From: JBBTXG01 sp038062375
GTDB taxonomy: Bacteria; Patescibacteriota; Minisyncoccia; Minisyncoccales; UBA10102
Length of the DNA: 20,874 bases
Assembly (NCBI GenBank): GCA_038062375.1
Contig: JBBTXG010000006.1
Span: forward strand, 1 to 20,874
Direction of reading: 5' to 3'
In this document: in pieces, positions 5,889 to 13,388 of the stretch
How the letters are laid out: every line of letters starts with the position of its first letter
Numbering within the stretch: the stretch's first letter is position 1
Program-made: the position numbers and the translations under genes
Notes under the pieces: model-generated
Told to the model about the DNA's origin: nothing
What the model saw: only the letters and a program-made list of their open reading frames with translations
Database searches by the model: none

Positions 5889-6437
5889 ATGCCAATGAAA
5901 AATACATTGACATTTCTCTTGGAGGTTGGAAAGATCGTTCTCATAGCCCTTCTGCTCGTCTGGGGACTGCGCACGTTTGTGTTTCAACCTTTCCTGGTAC
6001 GAGGGGCTTCCATGGAACCCAACTTTCATAACTGGGATTATCTCATCGTAGATCAGATTTCCTATCGGTTCCGACCCCCTCAACGAGGAGAGGTCGTTGT
6101 GTTTAAATATCCCCATAATCCCTCCCAGAGGTATATCAAGCGAATTGTAGGCTTACCCGGAGAAACCATTACCGTCAACGATGGAAAGGTAACCATCTTG
6201 AAAGACGATCATGAGCTTGTGCTCGGGGAATCGAGCTATCTTCTGGAAAGTCACACTCCAGGATCCTTGAGGGTCGCATTGCAAGAAAACGAATACTTTG
6301 TGTTGGGAGATAATAGAGTGCACTCTTCTGATTCGAGAGTTTGGGGAGTCCTTCCGAAGGATTTTATTATTGGCCAAGTCTGGATCCGTGTATTTCCTCT
6401 AAGTGCTTTTGCAAAAGTGGAGGCGCCAAATTATTAA
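5889..6437 (+). CDS. lepB: Signal peptidase I
   Basis: Membrane serine protease that removes signal peptides from exported proteins. The 182-aa product has one N-terminal membrane segment (about 8-28). Box B is GASMEPNF with catalytic Ser41. Box D is YIKRIVGLPGE with catalytic Lys84. Box E is GDNRVHSSDSRVWG. The general base pair Ser-Lys is intact. ATG 5889 is chosen because the -10 element ends 6 nt upstream and there is no Shine-Dalgarno site; ATG 5895 is a possible alternative. It is followed 39 bp later by hisS on the same strand. Confidence 0.96.
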   Translation: MPMKNTLTFLLEVGKIVLIALLLVWGLRTFVFQPFLVRGASMEPNFHNWDYLIVDQISYRFRPPQRGEVVVFKYPHNPSQRYIKRIVGLPGETITVNDGKVTILKDDHELVLGESSYLLESHTPGSLRVALQENEYFVLGDNRVHSSDSRVWGVLPKDFIIGQVWIRVFPLSAFAKVEAPNY

Positions 6438-6476
6438 AATTCGAGAGACGAAATCCCAAACAAATTTTTGAATCGT

Positions 6477-7802
6477 ATGAGCACAAAATCCAAATTTCAA
6501 ACGCCAACAGGAATGCACGACGTCTTACCCCAAGATCAATTTCTCTATGAGAAGGTCATCAAAGTGGTGGAAGAAATCGCTCAATTTTATGGATTTGGCA
6601 AGATTGAAACGCCTACGATGGAACATGCTGAATTGTACGAGAAAGGAACAGGAGCTACTACTGATATCGTAGAAAAGCAGATGTACACGTTGAGAACAAG
6701 GGGAGGCGATGTGCTCGCCTTGAGGCCGGAGTTCACGCCAGGAATCGTACGCGCATACCTCCAGCACGGAATGCTCGCCCTCCCCCAGCCGGTAAAACTC
6801 TATAGCTACGGGCCCCTCTTTCGATACGAACACCCTCAAGCAGGAAGGTTCCGTGAATTTCACCAGTTTGACTTTGAAGTTTTTGGAGAACAAAGCGCGG
6901 CAATCGACGCTCAAATCATCCAGCTCTTCTATGTGATTCTCAAAGAGTTAAAATTTACTCACCTTATTATTGAGGTAAATAGTATTGGAGACAGTCAGTG
7001 TCGGCCATATTACAAAAAACTCCTCGCGAATTATTTGAGGCCTCGCCAGAATTCCCTGTGCGCCGAGTGCAGAAGACGTCTCAAACAAAATCCTTTGCGC
7101 ACCCTTGACTGCAAAGAAGAAAAATGCCAGCGAATTCGAGCGCAGGCACCCCAGATCATTGACCATCTCTGTGAAGAATGTAAAAATCATTTCAAGTCCT
7201 TGCTTGAGTTCTTAGACGAAACGGATCTCCCTTATCATCTTGATCCCTATCTGGTGCGAGGACTTGATTACTATACAAAAACCGTCTTTGAGATATTCCA
7301 AGAGAGAGTGCTCGCCAGCGAAGACAACACAGAATCTCAAACGCAGGGAGTTCCGCGCAATGCGCTCGTGGGAGGAGGAAGGTATGATGGATTGGCAAAA
7401 CTGCTGGGAGGAAAAGAAGTTCCAGCTTCGGGAGGCGCAGCAGGCATCGAACGGATTGTCTCTCTGATGAAAGAAAGGAACGATGCTCTTCCTTCTCCGC
7501 CAAAAGCAAGGATATTTCTTGCTCAATTGGGAGACTTACCCAAGAAGAAAAGTCTGAAGTTACTCGAAGAATTCCGAAAAGCAAACATTCCGATCGCAGA
7601 GTCATTGGGGAGAGACTCGTTGCGCACTCAACTCGGGAGAGCAGATAAATTAGGAGTCGAATATACCCTCATTCTTGGCCAGAAAGAAGTGCTTGAAAAT
7701 TCAATTGTTATTCGAGATATGAGCGCAGGGGCGCAAGAAATAGTGAAATTAGATCATGTATTGGAAGAGGTGAAAAAGCGGCTCAAGAAACACGACAGTT
7801 AA
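6477..7802 (+). CDS. hisS: Histidyl-tRNA synthetase
   Basis: Class II enzyme charging tRNA-His. From ATG 6477 it has 441 aa; a TTG nine bases upstream is less likely. Motif 1 region: TPTGMHDVLPQDQ and ETPTMEHAELYEKG. Motif 2: YGPLFRYEHPQAGRFREFHQ. Histidine-binding signature RGLDYYTKTVFE. GGRYDGLAKLLGG and motif 3 GGAAGIERIVSL follow. The C-terminal anticodon-binding domain starts near ARIFLAQLGD. A Cys-rich stretch (LCAEC, DCKEEKC, LCEEC) in the insertion domain suggests a bound metal. There is no Shine-Dalgarno site; it is probably transcribed with lepB. The gene downstream follows after 16 bp. Confidence 0.97.
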   Translation: MSTKSKFQTPTGMHDVLPQDQFLYEKVIKVVEEIAQFYGFGKIETPTMEHAELYEKGTGATTDIVEKQMYTLRTRGGDVLALRPEFTPGIVRAYLQHGMLALPQPVKLYSYGPLFRYEHPQAGRFREFHQFDFEVFGEQSAAIDAQIIQLFYVILKELKFTHLIIEVNSIGDSQCRPYYKKLLANYLRPRQNSLCAECRRRLKQNPLRTLDCKEEKCQRIRAQAPQIIDHLCEECKNHFKSLLEFLDETDLPYHLDPYLVRGLDYYTKTVFEIFQERVLASEDNTESQTQGVPRNALVGGGRYDGLAKLLGGKEVPASGGAAGIERIVSLMKERNDALPSPPKARIFLAQLGDLPKKKSLKLLEEFRKANIPIAESLGRDSLRTQLGRADKLGVEYTLILGQKEVLENSIVIRDMSAGAQEIVKLDHVLEEVKKRLKKHDS

Positions 7803-7818
7803 AACCCCATAACATAAT

Positions 7819-8142
7819 ATGATGGAGTGCATCTTTTGCAAAATCGCACAAAAGGAGACACCTTCTGATATCTCGTACGAAGACGAACGGTTCGTTGTTT
7901 TTTCAGATATTCGTCCCAAGGCTCCCCTTCATCTTCTCATTACCCCAAAAAAACACATCCCAACGCTCTTGGAAACAAAAGAAGAACACAAAGAGTTGCT
8001 CGGAGAAATGATTTTGTTGGCTCGAACAATTGCTCAAGTAAAGAAAGTGAATGGCTTCAAGCTTCAAATGAATGTGGGCAAAGAAGGAGGACAAGAGATC
8101 GACCACTTACATTTACACTTCCTGGCGCAGTCTCGCGGATAG
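7819..8142 (+). CDS. HIT family nucleotide-binding hydrolase
   Basis: Histidine-triad protein of 107 aa, related to HinT purine nucleoside phosphoramidases. CIFCKI near the start is the usual HIT-family cysteine pair; ITPKKHIPTL follows; the active-site triad HLHLHFL is at residues 96-102, preceded by GGQEID. The middle His of the triad should be the nucleophile. Two adjacent ATGs (7819, 7822) are possible starts and no Shine-Dalgarno site helps choose. It sits between hisS and rpsU, in what is probably one transcription unit. The substrate cannot be told from sequence. Confidence 0.93.
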   Translation: MMECIFCKIAQKETPSDISYEDERFVVFSDIRPKAPLHLLITPKKHIPTLLETKEEHKELLGEMILLARTIAQVKKVNGFKLQMNVGKEGGQEIDHLHLHFLAQSRG

Positions 8143-8162
8143 ATAAAAAATATCTTATTGAT

Positions 8163-8390
8163 ATGGCCCTTGAAATCAAAAAACAAAATAGGGAAACAAA
8201 TCAGGCGCTTGTCCGCCGTTTTACAAAACGTCTCCGGGAAAGCGGAATCTTAAGGGCGGTAAAAAAAAGTATGTTTCTTCGGAGAAAAGAAAGCAAGCAC
8301 ACCAAACGGCAATCGACGCTTCGCAAACTCGAAAAGAGGGGAGAGTACGAGAAACTAAAAAAACTTGGAAAAATAGAGTCTTATCGATAA
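8163..8390 (+). CDS. rpsU: Small-subunit ribosomal protein bS21
   Basis: A short, very basic 75-aa protein. The S21 core is visible: LVRRFTKRLRESGILRAVKKSMFLRRKESKHTKRQ, with the arginine-lysine-rich tail that contacts 16S rRNA near the anti-Shine-Dalgarno end. The N-terminus ALEIKKQNRETNQA is longer than in enterobacterial S21. Being followed by yqeY supports the call, since rpsU and yqeY are neighbours in many bacteria. No Shine-Dalgarno site; TATCTT 6 nt before the ATG resembles a -10 but lacks a clear -35. Confidence 0.88.
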   Translation: MALEIKKQNRETNQALVRRFTKRLRESGILRAVKKSMFLRRKESKHTKRQSTLRKLEKRGEYEKLKKLGKIESYR

Positions 8391-8414
8391 CTGGCCACGA
8401 ACGACTTACGATAA

Positions 8415-8933
8415 ATGATTGAATCATCTCAAGGGATGGAATTCACACAGCAAATTCGCGATGATCTCAAAACTGCTCTACGAAAAGGCGATGCTCTCAA
8501 GGTAGAGACTCTCCGAATGCTTCTCTCTTCTCTCTCTTACAAAGAAAAGGGGAAGAGATATACATTGAGTAAGGCAAACCCCAACTTCAGCGAGGAAGAG
8601 CTCGTCAAGAATTCAGAGCTTTCCGACCAAGAAGCACGGGAAGTTGTGGTGTCTGAAGTGAAAAAACGAAGGGAAGCAATAGAGGCTTTCGAGAAGGGCA
8701 GGAGGCTCGATTTGGCAGAAAGAGAAGGCAAGGAAATGGAAATTCTCCAAGCCTATCTTCCCAAACAGATCTCTGAAGATGAAATACGCAAATTGGTAAA
8801 AGAAGCTCTCGATCAAATGGACACTGTGGGGTTCCAAGATATGGGAAAAATCATGGGAGCGTTGATGCCAAAACTCAAAGGAAAAGCAGAAGGAAGTCTC
8901 ATAAGTAAGATTGTAAAAGAAATGCTTTCTTGA
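8415..8933 (+). CDS. yqeY: GatB/YqeY domain protein
   Basis: Homologue of the C-terminal domain of GatB, thought to bind tRNA; exact role not settled. Typical segments: IRDDLKTALRKGDALKVETLRMLLSSL, REVVVSEVKKRREAIEAFEKGRR, EREGKEMEILQAYLPKQISEDEI, DMGKIMGALMPKLKGKAEGSLISKIVKEML. At 172 aa it is slightly longer than the usual roughly 150, owing to an insertion (YTLSKANPNFSEEELVKNSEL). ATG 8436 (MEFTQQIRDDL) is an alternative start and may fit family alignments better. The first ATG sits in a small inverted repeat, ATGATT-G-AATCAT. Confidence 0.93.
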   Translation: MIESSQGMEFTQQIRDDLKTALRKGDALKVETLRMLLSSLSYKEKGKRYTLSKANPNFSEEELVKNSELSDQEAREVVVSEVKKRREAIEAFEKGRRLDLAEREGKEMEILQAYLPKQISEDEIRKLVKEALDQMDTVGFQDMGKIMGALMPKLKGKAEGSLISKIVKEMLS

Positions 8934-8938
8934 ATCTC

Positions 8939-9418
8939 ATGGAAGAGAAACATCAAAAAACCAGATTGTTGGACAAAGATGCTTTTAAATCGCTCCTCAT
9001 TGCTCTTCTCATCTTGGTGGCAGGAGAGGTGGTTTTGGCTTGGCAATACCACCGCATAGAGGGAAAACGCCTTCCCCAAATCGAACAGAAACTCGAACAG
9101 CAACGACAAGAGTTCGAAAGGCAAACAGCAGAAAATATCTTGAAAGAATTTTTGAATGCTCGCATCGCAAAAGATGAAACAAAAGCAGCTCGATATCTCA
9201 CCGAACAGGCCATGGCACAAAAAGAAACTGGCGTCTTCAAGCTCATCGATAATTTTACCGATTATGAAATCACGGAAACATCAACCGTGGAGCCAAACGG
9301 TTTTCGCTTCCAACTCACCCTATTTGGAGAAGGGGGGAAACTGCAACAGATTGAACTCGTCACCGTACAGAAAATTCTCGACCAGTATTATATTGACTCT
9401 ATCGAATTAGCAGGATAG
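8939..9418 (+). CDS. Membrane-anchored hypothetical with NTF2-like tail
   Basis: No named family recognised. ATG 8939 gives 159 aa; a TTG at 8930 overlapping the yqeY stop is less likely. After a short basic cytoplasmic segment comes one membrane helix (LLIALLILVAGEVVLAW). Then a charged coiled-coil stretch (LPQIEQKLEQQRQEFERQ) leads into an external domain of about 90 residues with the pattern ENILKEFLNARIAKDETKAARYLTE, as in NTF2-like or DUF4878-type anchored proteins. The last strands end with QYYIDSIELAG. Only 5 bp separate it from yqeY, so it is probably the last gene of the lepB-to-yqeY run. It converges on the CapA-type gene with no strong terminator in the 50 bp between. Confidence 0.8.
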   Translation: MEEKHQKTRLLDKDAFKSLLIALLILVAGEVVLAWQYHRIEGKRLPQIEQKLEQQRQEFERQTAENILKEFLNARIAKDETKAARYLTEQAMAQKETGVFKLIDNFTDYEITETSTVEPNGFRFQLTLFGEGGKLQQIELVTVQKILDQYYIDSIELAG

Positions 9419-9468
9419 CACCCACGCCATAACGGTTTGCGTTTGGTGAGGGGGATTGTGCAATAATA

Positions 9469-10458
9469 CTATTCTGCAAGCTCAACCTGATAGGAAGGAT
9501 TGAGTTTTGTTTTCACGAGGCTCACCTCTTTGATTGTTTTCTTTTCAACAATCGCCTTTAGCATTGCTCCTCGCATTGTTTCTTGGGAGAAGTATTGATC
9601 AAATACGAAATTCCCTAGGCTGTATGCAATCCATCCCTGTTGGTATTGCTCCAAAGGTTGGACAACATGTGGGTGATGGCCGATAATAAGATTTGCTCCA
9701 GCATCAATCGCAGTTTTTGCAAATGCTTTTTGAAATTCATTTGGCTCTTTTGCGTATTCCTCTCCTCCATGAAGAGAGACTACGAGAATATCAACATTTC
9801 GTTTTGCCTGTTGAATGTCGCGCTCAAGTTGTTCCAGTGTATTCCAATCTGTCCATACAATCCCTGCCTGATTCTCCTTTACGCTCCAACTGGCAGATCC
9901 TGAATTGGTATACCCAAGAAATCCAACTCTTATTCCTTTCACTTCTCTGATTGCGGGGAAATACGCTTCTTGACTTGAAAACCCCCCTCCTGTATATGCG
10001 ATGCCAGCTTCCTTGATTCTCAAGAGAGAATCTTCAAATGCTTCTTTTGTGTAGTCAAAACTATGGTTGTTTGCCACAGATACGACATCGAAACCCGCAT
10101 ACACTAACCCTTCCATAGATTTGGGGTCTGCGCGGAAAGAATATCTACTTCCCACATTTCTTCCTTTATCTGAAATCTGGCTTTCCAGATTTCCAAACAC
10201 CAGATCTGCCCCGTGAAGCGTATCTGCGATTTTCAAAAACGGCCATCTCCAATCTCCCCCGTTTTTCTTTATCGCCCACTCCACTCCCCGATCGAGCATA
10301 ATATCTCCTCCGAACAGCAAGACAATTTGTTGCGCCTCTGACAGATTGGATACCTCCTCGGCTTTCATCTGAAAGTTTTTTACTCCGAGCAAACCTCCAA
10401 AGCCAAGTATGCCGATGAATACAACGGCAAACAAGAAATATAACAATCTCCTTTTCAT
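9469..10458 (-). CDS. CapA-family metallophosphoesterase, membrane-anchored
   Basis: Member of the PGA_cap/CapA family linked to poly-gamma-glutamate or other surface polymer metabolism; substrate unknown. The 329-aa product from ATG 10458 has an N-terminal anchor (MKRRLLYFLFAVVFIGILGF). Metal-site motifs occur in order: FGGDIMLDRGV, FGNLESQI, VVSVANNHSFDY, SLHGGEEY, IIGHHPHVVQPLE, YSLGNFVFD. The open frame extends upstream to 10560, but those 34 residues lack conservation and would put the anchor in the interior, so ATG 10458 is preferred; GAGG lies a few bases upstream. Catalytic motifs look intact. Confidence 0.93.
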   Translation of the reverse strand: MKRRLLYFLFAVVFIGILGFGGLLGVKNFQMKAEEVSNLSEAQQIVLLFGGDIMLDRGVEWAIKKNGGDWRWPFLKIADTLHGADLVFGNLESQISDKGRNVGSRYSFRADPKSMEGLVYAGFDVVSVANNHSFDYTKEAFEDSLLRIKEAGIAYTGGGFSSQEAYFPAIREVKGIRVGFLGYTNSGSASWSVKENQAGIVWTDWNTLEQLERDIQQAKRNVDILVVSLHGGEEYAKEPNEFQKAFAKTAIDAGANLIIGHHPHVVQPLEQYQQGWIAYSLGNFVFDQYFSQETMRGAMLKAIVEKKTIKEVSLVKTKLNPSYQVELAE

Positions 10459-10713
10459 ATCCTCATAACGTATACTGGAATCATTCCTCAATCGTAGCAT
10501 GGATTCATGCTGGAGACTTTCTTTTATGCCTCTGCACAAGATGAGATACATCGGTAACACTTCCCTCCTCCCAAGATCAGGGTAGGAAGGAAGAAGAATA
10601 AGAGGTTGTAATCATGTATCTCATCACGAGTTATACAGTTCAGCTTCAATTCGTTGGCAAAATCCTTGCTTTGAGCCTGTGAGGGACTTGTGCACTTGGA
10701 GAACAGAGGTGCG
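10459..10713. other. Region with no supported gene
   Basis: Upstream of the CapA-type gene. Open frames here are short and unsupported. GC-rich and AT-rich patches alternate, and no tRNA, repeat array or strong promoter for the CapA-type gene could be identified. Confidence 0.5.
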
Positions 10714-10769
10714 TATAATTCATGTGTTTTACTTAACAAGTTATACGTATGTATAGAGTATTAAGTAAA
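10714..10769 (+). promoter_or_regulatory. Promoter-like region with inverted repeat
   Basis: A TATAAT box at 10714-10719, then a perfect 9-bp inverted repeat TTTACTTAA (10728-10736) and TTAAGTAAA (10761-10769). Within it TTTACT (10728-10733) and TATAGA (10752-10757) are 18 bp apart and could be a plus-strand promoter. The repeat arms would be well placed as an operator. Function is inference. Confidence 0.45.
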
Positions 10770-10782
10770 CTGTTTTATTCGT

Positions 10783-10997
10783 AGGGAAAGGAGGTATTCG
10801 GCCTCGACACCGATGTAGTCATTTTGTACACAACCATGTCCAGCACCGTTAACTGTGGTATATTTATGTTTGTGGCAACGATTCTCAAGGTAGAAAACTT
10901 AACCAAGGCGTCTTGTAACTCGCTAATAATCGCACCGACCCATGCAGCCTCACATCCGCACGCAGGAGATACGGAACACAAAACTGCAGGAGGTTAG
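10783..10997 (+). other. Unexplained segment, candidate ncRNA or small ORF
   Basis: Bounded by the promoter-like inverted repeat and a strong hairpin. It contains a full AAGGAGGT (10788-10795), but no ATG, GTG or TTG starting an ORF follows at useful distance. On the plus strand ATG 10836 opens 53 codons to TAG 10995 (Cys and His rich tail: CNSLIIAPTHAASHPH); the stop is in the hairpin loop. On the minus strand a TTG-initiated 68-codon frame (10981-10775) is also open. Neither resembles a known family. It lacks the tRNA-like ends of tmRNA and the signatures of RNase P or SRP RNA. An uncharacterised RNA or a decayed gene are both possible. Confidence 0.3.
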
Positions 10998-11008
10998 TCC
11001 TGCAGTTT
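10981..11008. terminator. Bidirectional terminator hairpin
   Basis: Perfect 11-bp stem AAACTGCAGGA (10981-10991) and TCCTGCAGTTT (10998-11008) with a 6-nt loop. On the minus strand it is followed by TTTTGTGTT, so it should end the 11027 gene; on the plus strand the T-tract is only three. Confidence 0.8.
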
Positions 11009-11026
11009 CCTGGCTCCAAGAAAATC

Positions 11027-11602
11027 CTAAAAACCTATCTGGAGACCTCTCACTCTTACACGAAGCTCTTCTACTTGCTTGAGCAGGTCTTGAATACGCT
11101 GTCGAAGACTTTCAATCTCTTGAAAAGCCTGCGAGCGGTTCTTAAAATGATGAGCGTGAATTAAACCAGTCTCTTTTTCCATCTCGCCGAGGATATCTAT
11201 TCTATCCCCTACCGCGACTTGAGGAGTTCCAGAGGAAGTGCTCCCCGTTCCGTGGATCACCGCACCTCCCATCACATGAACATTGAGGATAATTCCCCAT
11301 GTCTTGACCTTCAGATTTGGCCAACTAACCTCGCTTACCTCTCCAGCAGTGATAAGAACTCTTCCCTGGGGATTAATGGATAAACTCGGATCTCTCACTT
11401 CAAACCTTCTCTCAAGCCATGGGGGGAAGTGCTCCAAACTGAACTCGTCTAACCCTTCAATAAATTCCTGAATGTTTCTGTCTGCCTCCTCATCTTCATC
11501 CTCGTGTGCTTGAATAAGGAATATCCCGCCAAAGCTCAACGCCAATACAATCGCCACAAATCCAGCCAAAAAGAAAATGCTTCTGTTTTTCGTCTGTGCC
11601 AT
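11027..11602 (-). CDS. Anchored hypothetical with OB-like domain and coiled coil
   Basis: Unnamed family; 191 aa. One N-terminal membrane helix (IFFLAGFVAIVLALSFGGIFLI) is followed by a very acidic stretch (HEDEDEEADRN). A beta-rich central part follows (GRVLITAGEVSEVSWPNLKVKT to VAVGDRIDILGEME), resembling small OB-like domains of the DUF5666 kind. The C-terminus is a coiled coil (EIESLRQRIQDLLKQVEELRVRV). It is therefore probably an exported, surface-facing anchored protein. It is alone on the minus strand, divergent from ybeY, and ends at the bidirectional hairpin. No Shine-Dalgarno site seen. Confidence 0.75.
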   Translation of the reverse strand: MAQTKNRSIFFLAGFVAIVLALSFGGIFLIQAHEDEDEEADRNIQEFIEGLDEFSLEHFPPWLERRFEVRDPSLSINPQGRVLITAGEVSEVSWPNLKVKTWGIILNVHVMGGAVIHGTGSTSSGTPQVAVGDRIDILGEMEKETGLIHAHHFKNRSQAFQEIESLRQRIQDLLKQVEELRVRVRGLQIGF

Positions 11603-11685
11603 ATCATGAAATATTCTCTACCTTATTGGTCCGACCTTTTCTTCCCATGAGATTAGACTTACTCAAAATTTCTTTAAAGTCAAGC

Positions 11686-11714
11686 TTGCCAACATCCTCT
11701 CCGTTGCTTACAAT
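11686..11714 (+). promoter_or_regulatory. Promoter of ybeY-ftsA-ftsZ-comEC
   Basis: TTGCCA (11686-11691), 17-bp spacer, TACAAT (11709-11714). Start expected near 11721, three bases before the ybeY ATG at 11724, so another nearly leaderless mRNA. Confidence 0.72.
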
Positions 11715-11723
11715 AGAACATTC

Positions 11724-12167
11724 ATGATCGAAGTGAACAACCAATCTCGAAATCGCATCGATACAAAACTTTTGCTCAAGGTTGCCCAAAAGGTCTTACG
11801 GGGAGAGAGGCGAAAAAAAGCCACCTTGTCGATTGCCATCCTTGAACCGAAAAAAATGCGAGAACTCAATAAAATCTATCGTGGGAAAAATGAGGTGGCC
11901 AATGTCCTCTCTTTTCCCTTTCACCAGGGAGCACAAAAGAACCAACCTCTCCGGTCAGGAAAAGAACTTGGCTTGGGCGAGATCTGTATTTGTCCCTCCC
12001 GGGTAAAGAGAGATGCCAAGAAATATGGTATACTTTTTCAGAGGGCTCTCTCCTGGATGCTTATCCACGGAATACTCCATCTCCTCAACTACAGCCATCG
12101 CACAAAGCTCAATGCGCAAAAAATGGAACAGAAAGAAACCTCCTACCTCAAAATCATACATTCTTAA
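11724..12167 (+). CDS. ybeY: Endoribonuclease YbeY (rRNA maturation)
   Basis: Single-strand RNase involved in 16S rRNA 3'-end maturation and ribosome quality control; zinc enzyme. 147 aa. Family segments: MRELNKIYRGKNEVANVLSFPF, LGEICICPSRVKRDAKKYG, and the metal site HGILHLLNYSH, keeping all three His of HGxxHxxxYxH; the usual Gly and Asp of GYDH are Asn and Ser here. The C-terminal tail is short. It heads a gene run with ftsA (18 bp downstream), ftsZ and comEC, tying ribosome maturation to division genes on one mRNA. Confidence 0.93.
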   Translation: MIEVNNQSRNRIDTKLLLKVAQKVLRGERRKKATLSIAILEPKKMRELNKIYRGKNEVANVLSFPFHQGAQKNQPLRSGKELGLGEICICPSRVKRDAKKYGILFQRALSWMLIHGILHLLNYSHRTKLNAQKMEQKETSYLKIIHS

Positions 12168-12185
12168 ACCTCACCACGTTCATCT

Positions 12186-13385
12186 ATGAAACCACGCATT
12201 CTCTGCGGACTCGATATTGGAACACACTCTATCAAAATTGTTATTGCGCAGAAAAAGGAGGGAGAAGGGGGATTTGAAATTCTCGGATTTGCGGAAGAAC
12301 CATCTGCTGGAGTCAGAAAGGGTGCGGTAGTAAATCCTGAAGAAGTCGCGAGAAGAATTCTCACCTTGAAAGATAGGATCGAAAACTTAAGCAATCAGAA
12401 AATCGAAGGAGTGGCGGTGAACATCGGAGGGAGTCACATCTTTACCATTCCCTCCCACGGAGTTGTGGCAGTCTCGAGAGCAGATGGACAAATTTCCCAA
12501 GAAGATGTAGACAGAGTCTTGCAAGCAGCGCAGGCGATTTCCCTGTCTTCCAATAAAGAAATCTTGGATATGTTCCCTCAACAATTTCTTGTAGACGGCG
12601 AGGGGAATATCAAAGGAGTGGTAGGCATGAAAGGAGTGCGGCTCGAAGCAGATGTATTAACCGTTTGCGGATTTTCTCCTTATATCAAAAATGTAACCGA
12701 CGCGGTTCTTGATGCAGGGCTCGAGATTGAAGACATGGTTTCTTCTCCTCTCATGAGTTCTCCTGCGGTGCTCACTCCTCAACAAAAAGAATTAGGCGCT
12801 GCGGTCGTCGATATTGGAGCGGGCACCACAGGATTGGCAGTATATGAAGAGGGAGACCTCATTCATACGGCGATATTCCCGGTAGGTTCAGCGAATATCA
12901 CCAACGATATTGCCATCGGCCTTCGCGCCGAACCTGATATCGCAGAAAGAATCAAAAAAGAATTCGGGGCGCACGGAGGAACAAAGGGAAAAAGATTCCA
13001 AATAGAAGTTCCGGGCGGAAAACCCTTGATCCTCCCCCAAAAGATGATCGGCCATATTATGGAAGCAAGAATACGAGAAATTCTCCAGTTGGTGAACAAA
13101 GAATTCAAAAAGATCTCCAGACAGGGAATGCTTCCCGGAGGCGTGATATTGGTTGGCGGAGGATCGAAACTTCCCCAAATTGTGGATATTGCAAAGAGAG
13201 AACTTCGATTGACGGTAAGGCTCGGCACTCTCTATGGAGTCATCAACCCTCCTCTTGATTCTACGTTTCTCGGAGCAATGGGGCTGATCATGGGAAGAAA
13301 GGACTCTTCCGATCAAGGAAGAAGTACTGTTGCGAGCAATCTCCTGCAAAAAATGAAAAAGATGTTTCGAGTGTTTGTACCATAA
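12186..13385 (+). CDS. ftsA: Cell division protein FtsA
   Basis: Actin-like ATPase that tethers FtsZ to the membrane and recruits later division proteins. 399 aa, near normal length. ATP-site motifs: CGLDIGTHSIKIVIA (phosphate 1), VVDIGAGTTGLAVYEEG (phosphate 2; the usual Asp after GTT is Gly), GGVILVGGGSKLPQI (adenosine). SHTS-like insertion domain 1C lies at about 80-165. ITNDIAIGLRAEPDIAERIKKEFG is characteristic. The C-terminal ASNLLQKMKKMFRVFV is a probable amphipathic membrane-binding helix, so the anchor function looks preserved. Three bases separate its stop from the ftsZ start. Confidence 0.95.
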   Translation: MKPRILCGLDIGTHSIKIVIAQKKEGEGGFEILGFAEEPSAGVRKGAVVNPEEVARRILTLKDRIENLSNQKIEGVAVNIGGSHIFTIPSHGVVAVSRADGQISQEDVDRVLQAAQAISLSSNKEILDMFPQQFLVDGEGNIKGVVGMKGVRLEADVLTVCGFSPYIKNVTDAVLDAGLEIEDMVSSPLMSSPAVLTPQQKELGAAVVDIGAGTTGLAVYEEGDLIHTAIFPVGSANITNDIAIGLRAEPDIAERIKKEFGAHGGTKGKRFQIEVPGGKPLILPQKMIGHIMEARIREILQLVNKEFKKISRQGMLPGGVILVGGGSKLPQIVDIAKRELRLTVRLGTLYGVINPPLDSTFLGAMGLIMGRKDSSDQGRSTVASNLLQKMKKMFRVFVP

Positions 13386-13388
13386 GAT

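Noticed and set aside
9419..9448. Weak hairpin between the convergent genes at 9418 and 9469
   Set aside because: CACC-c-ACGC pairs with GCGT-tt-GGTG only imperfectly and has no T-tract, so it is not called a terminator.
10459..10560. 34-residue N-terminal extension of the CapA-type protein
   Set aside because: It would bury the membrane anchor, has no family similarity, and ATG 10458 begins directly with a positively charged signal-anchor.
10786..11008. Possible tmRNA, suggested by GGTATTCGGCCTCGAC and a tag-like stop region
   Set aside because: No tRNA-like acceptor stem, no T-arm (GGTTCGA) and no CCA-type 3' end; the match to the tmRNA 5' signature is interrupted.
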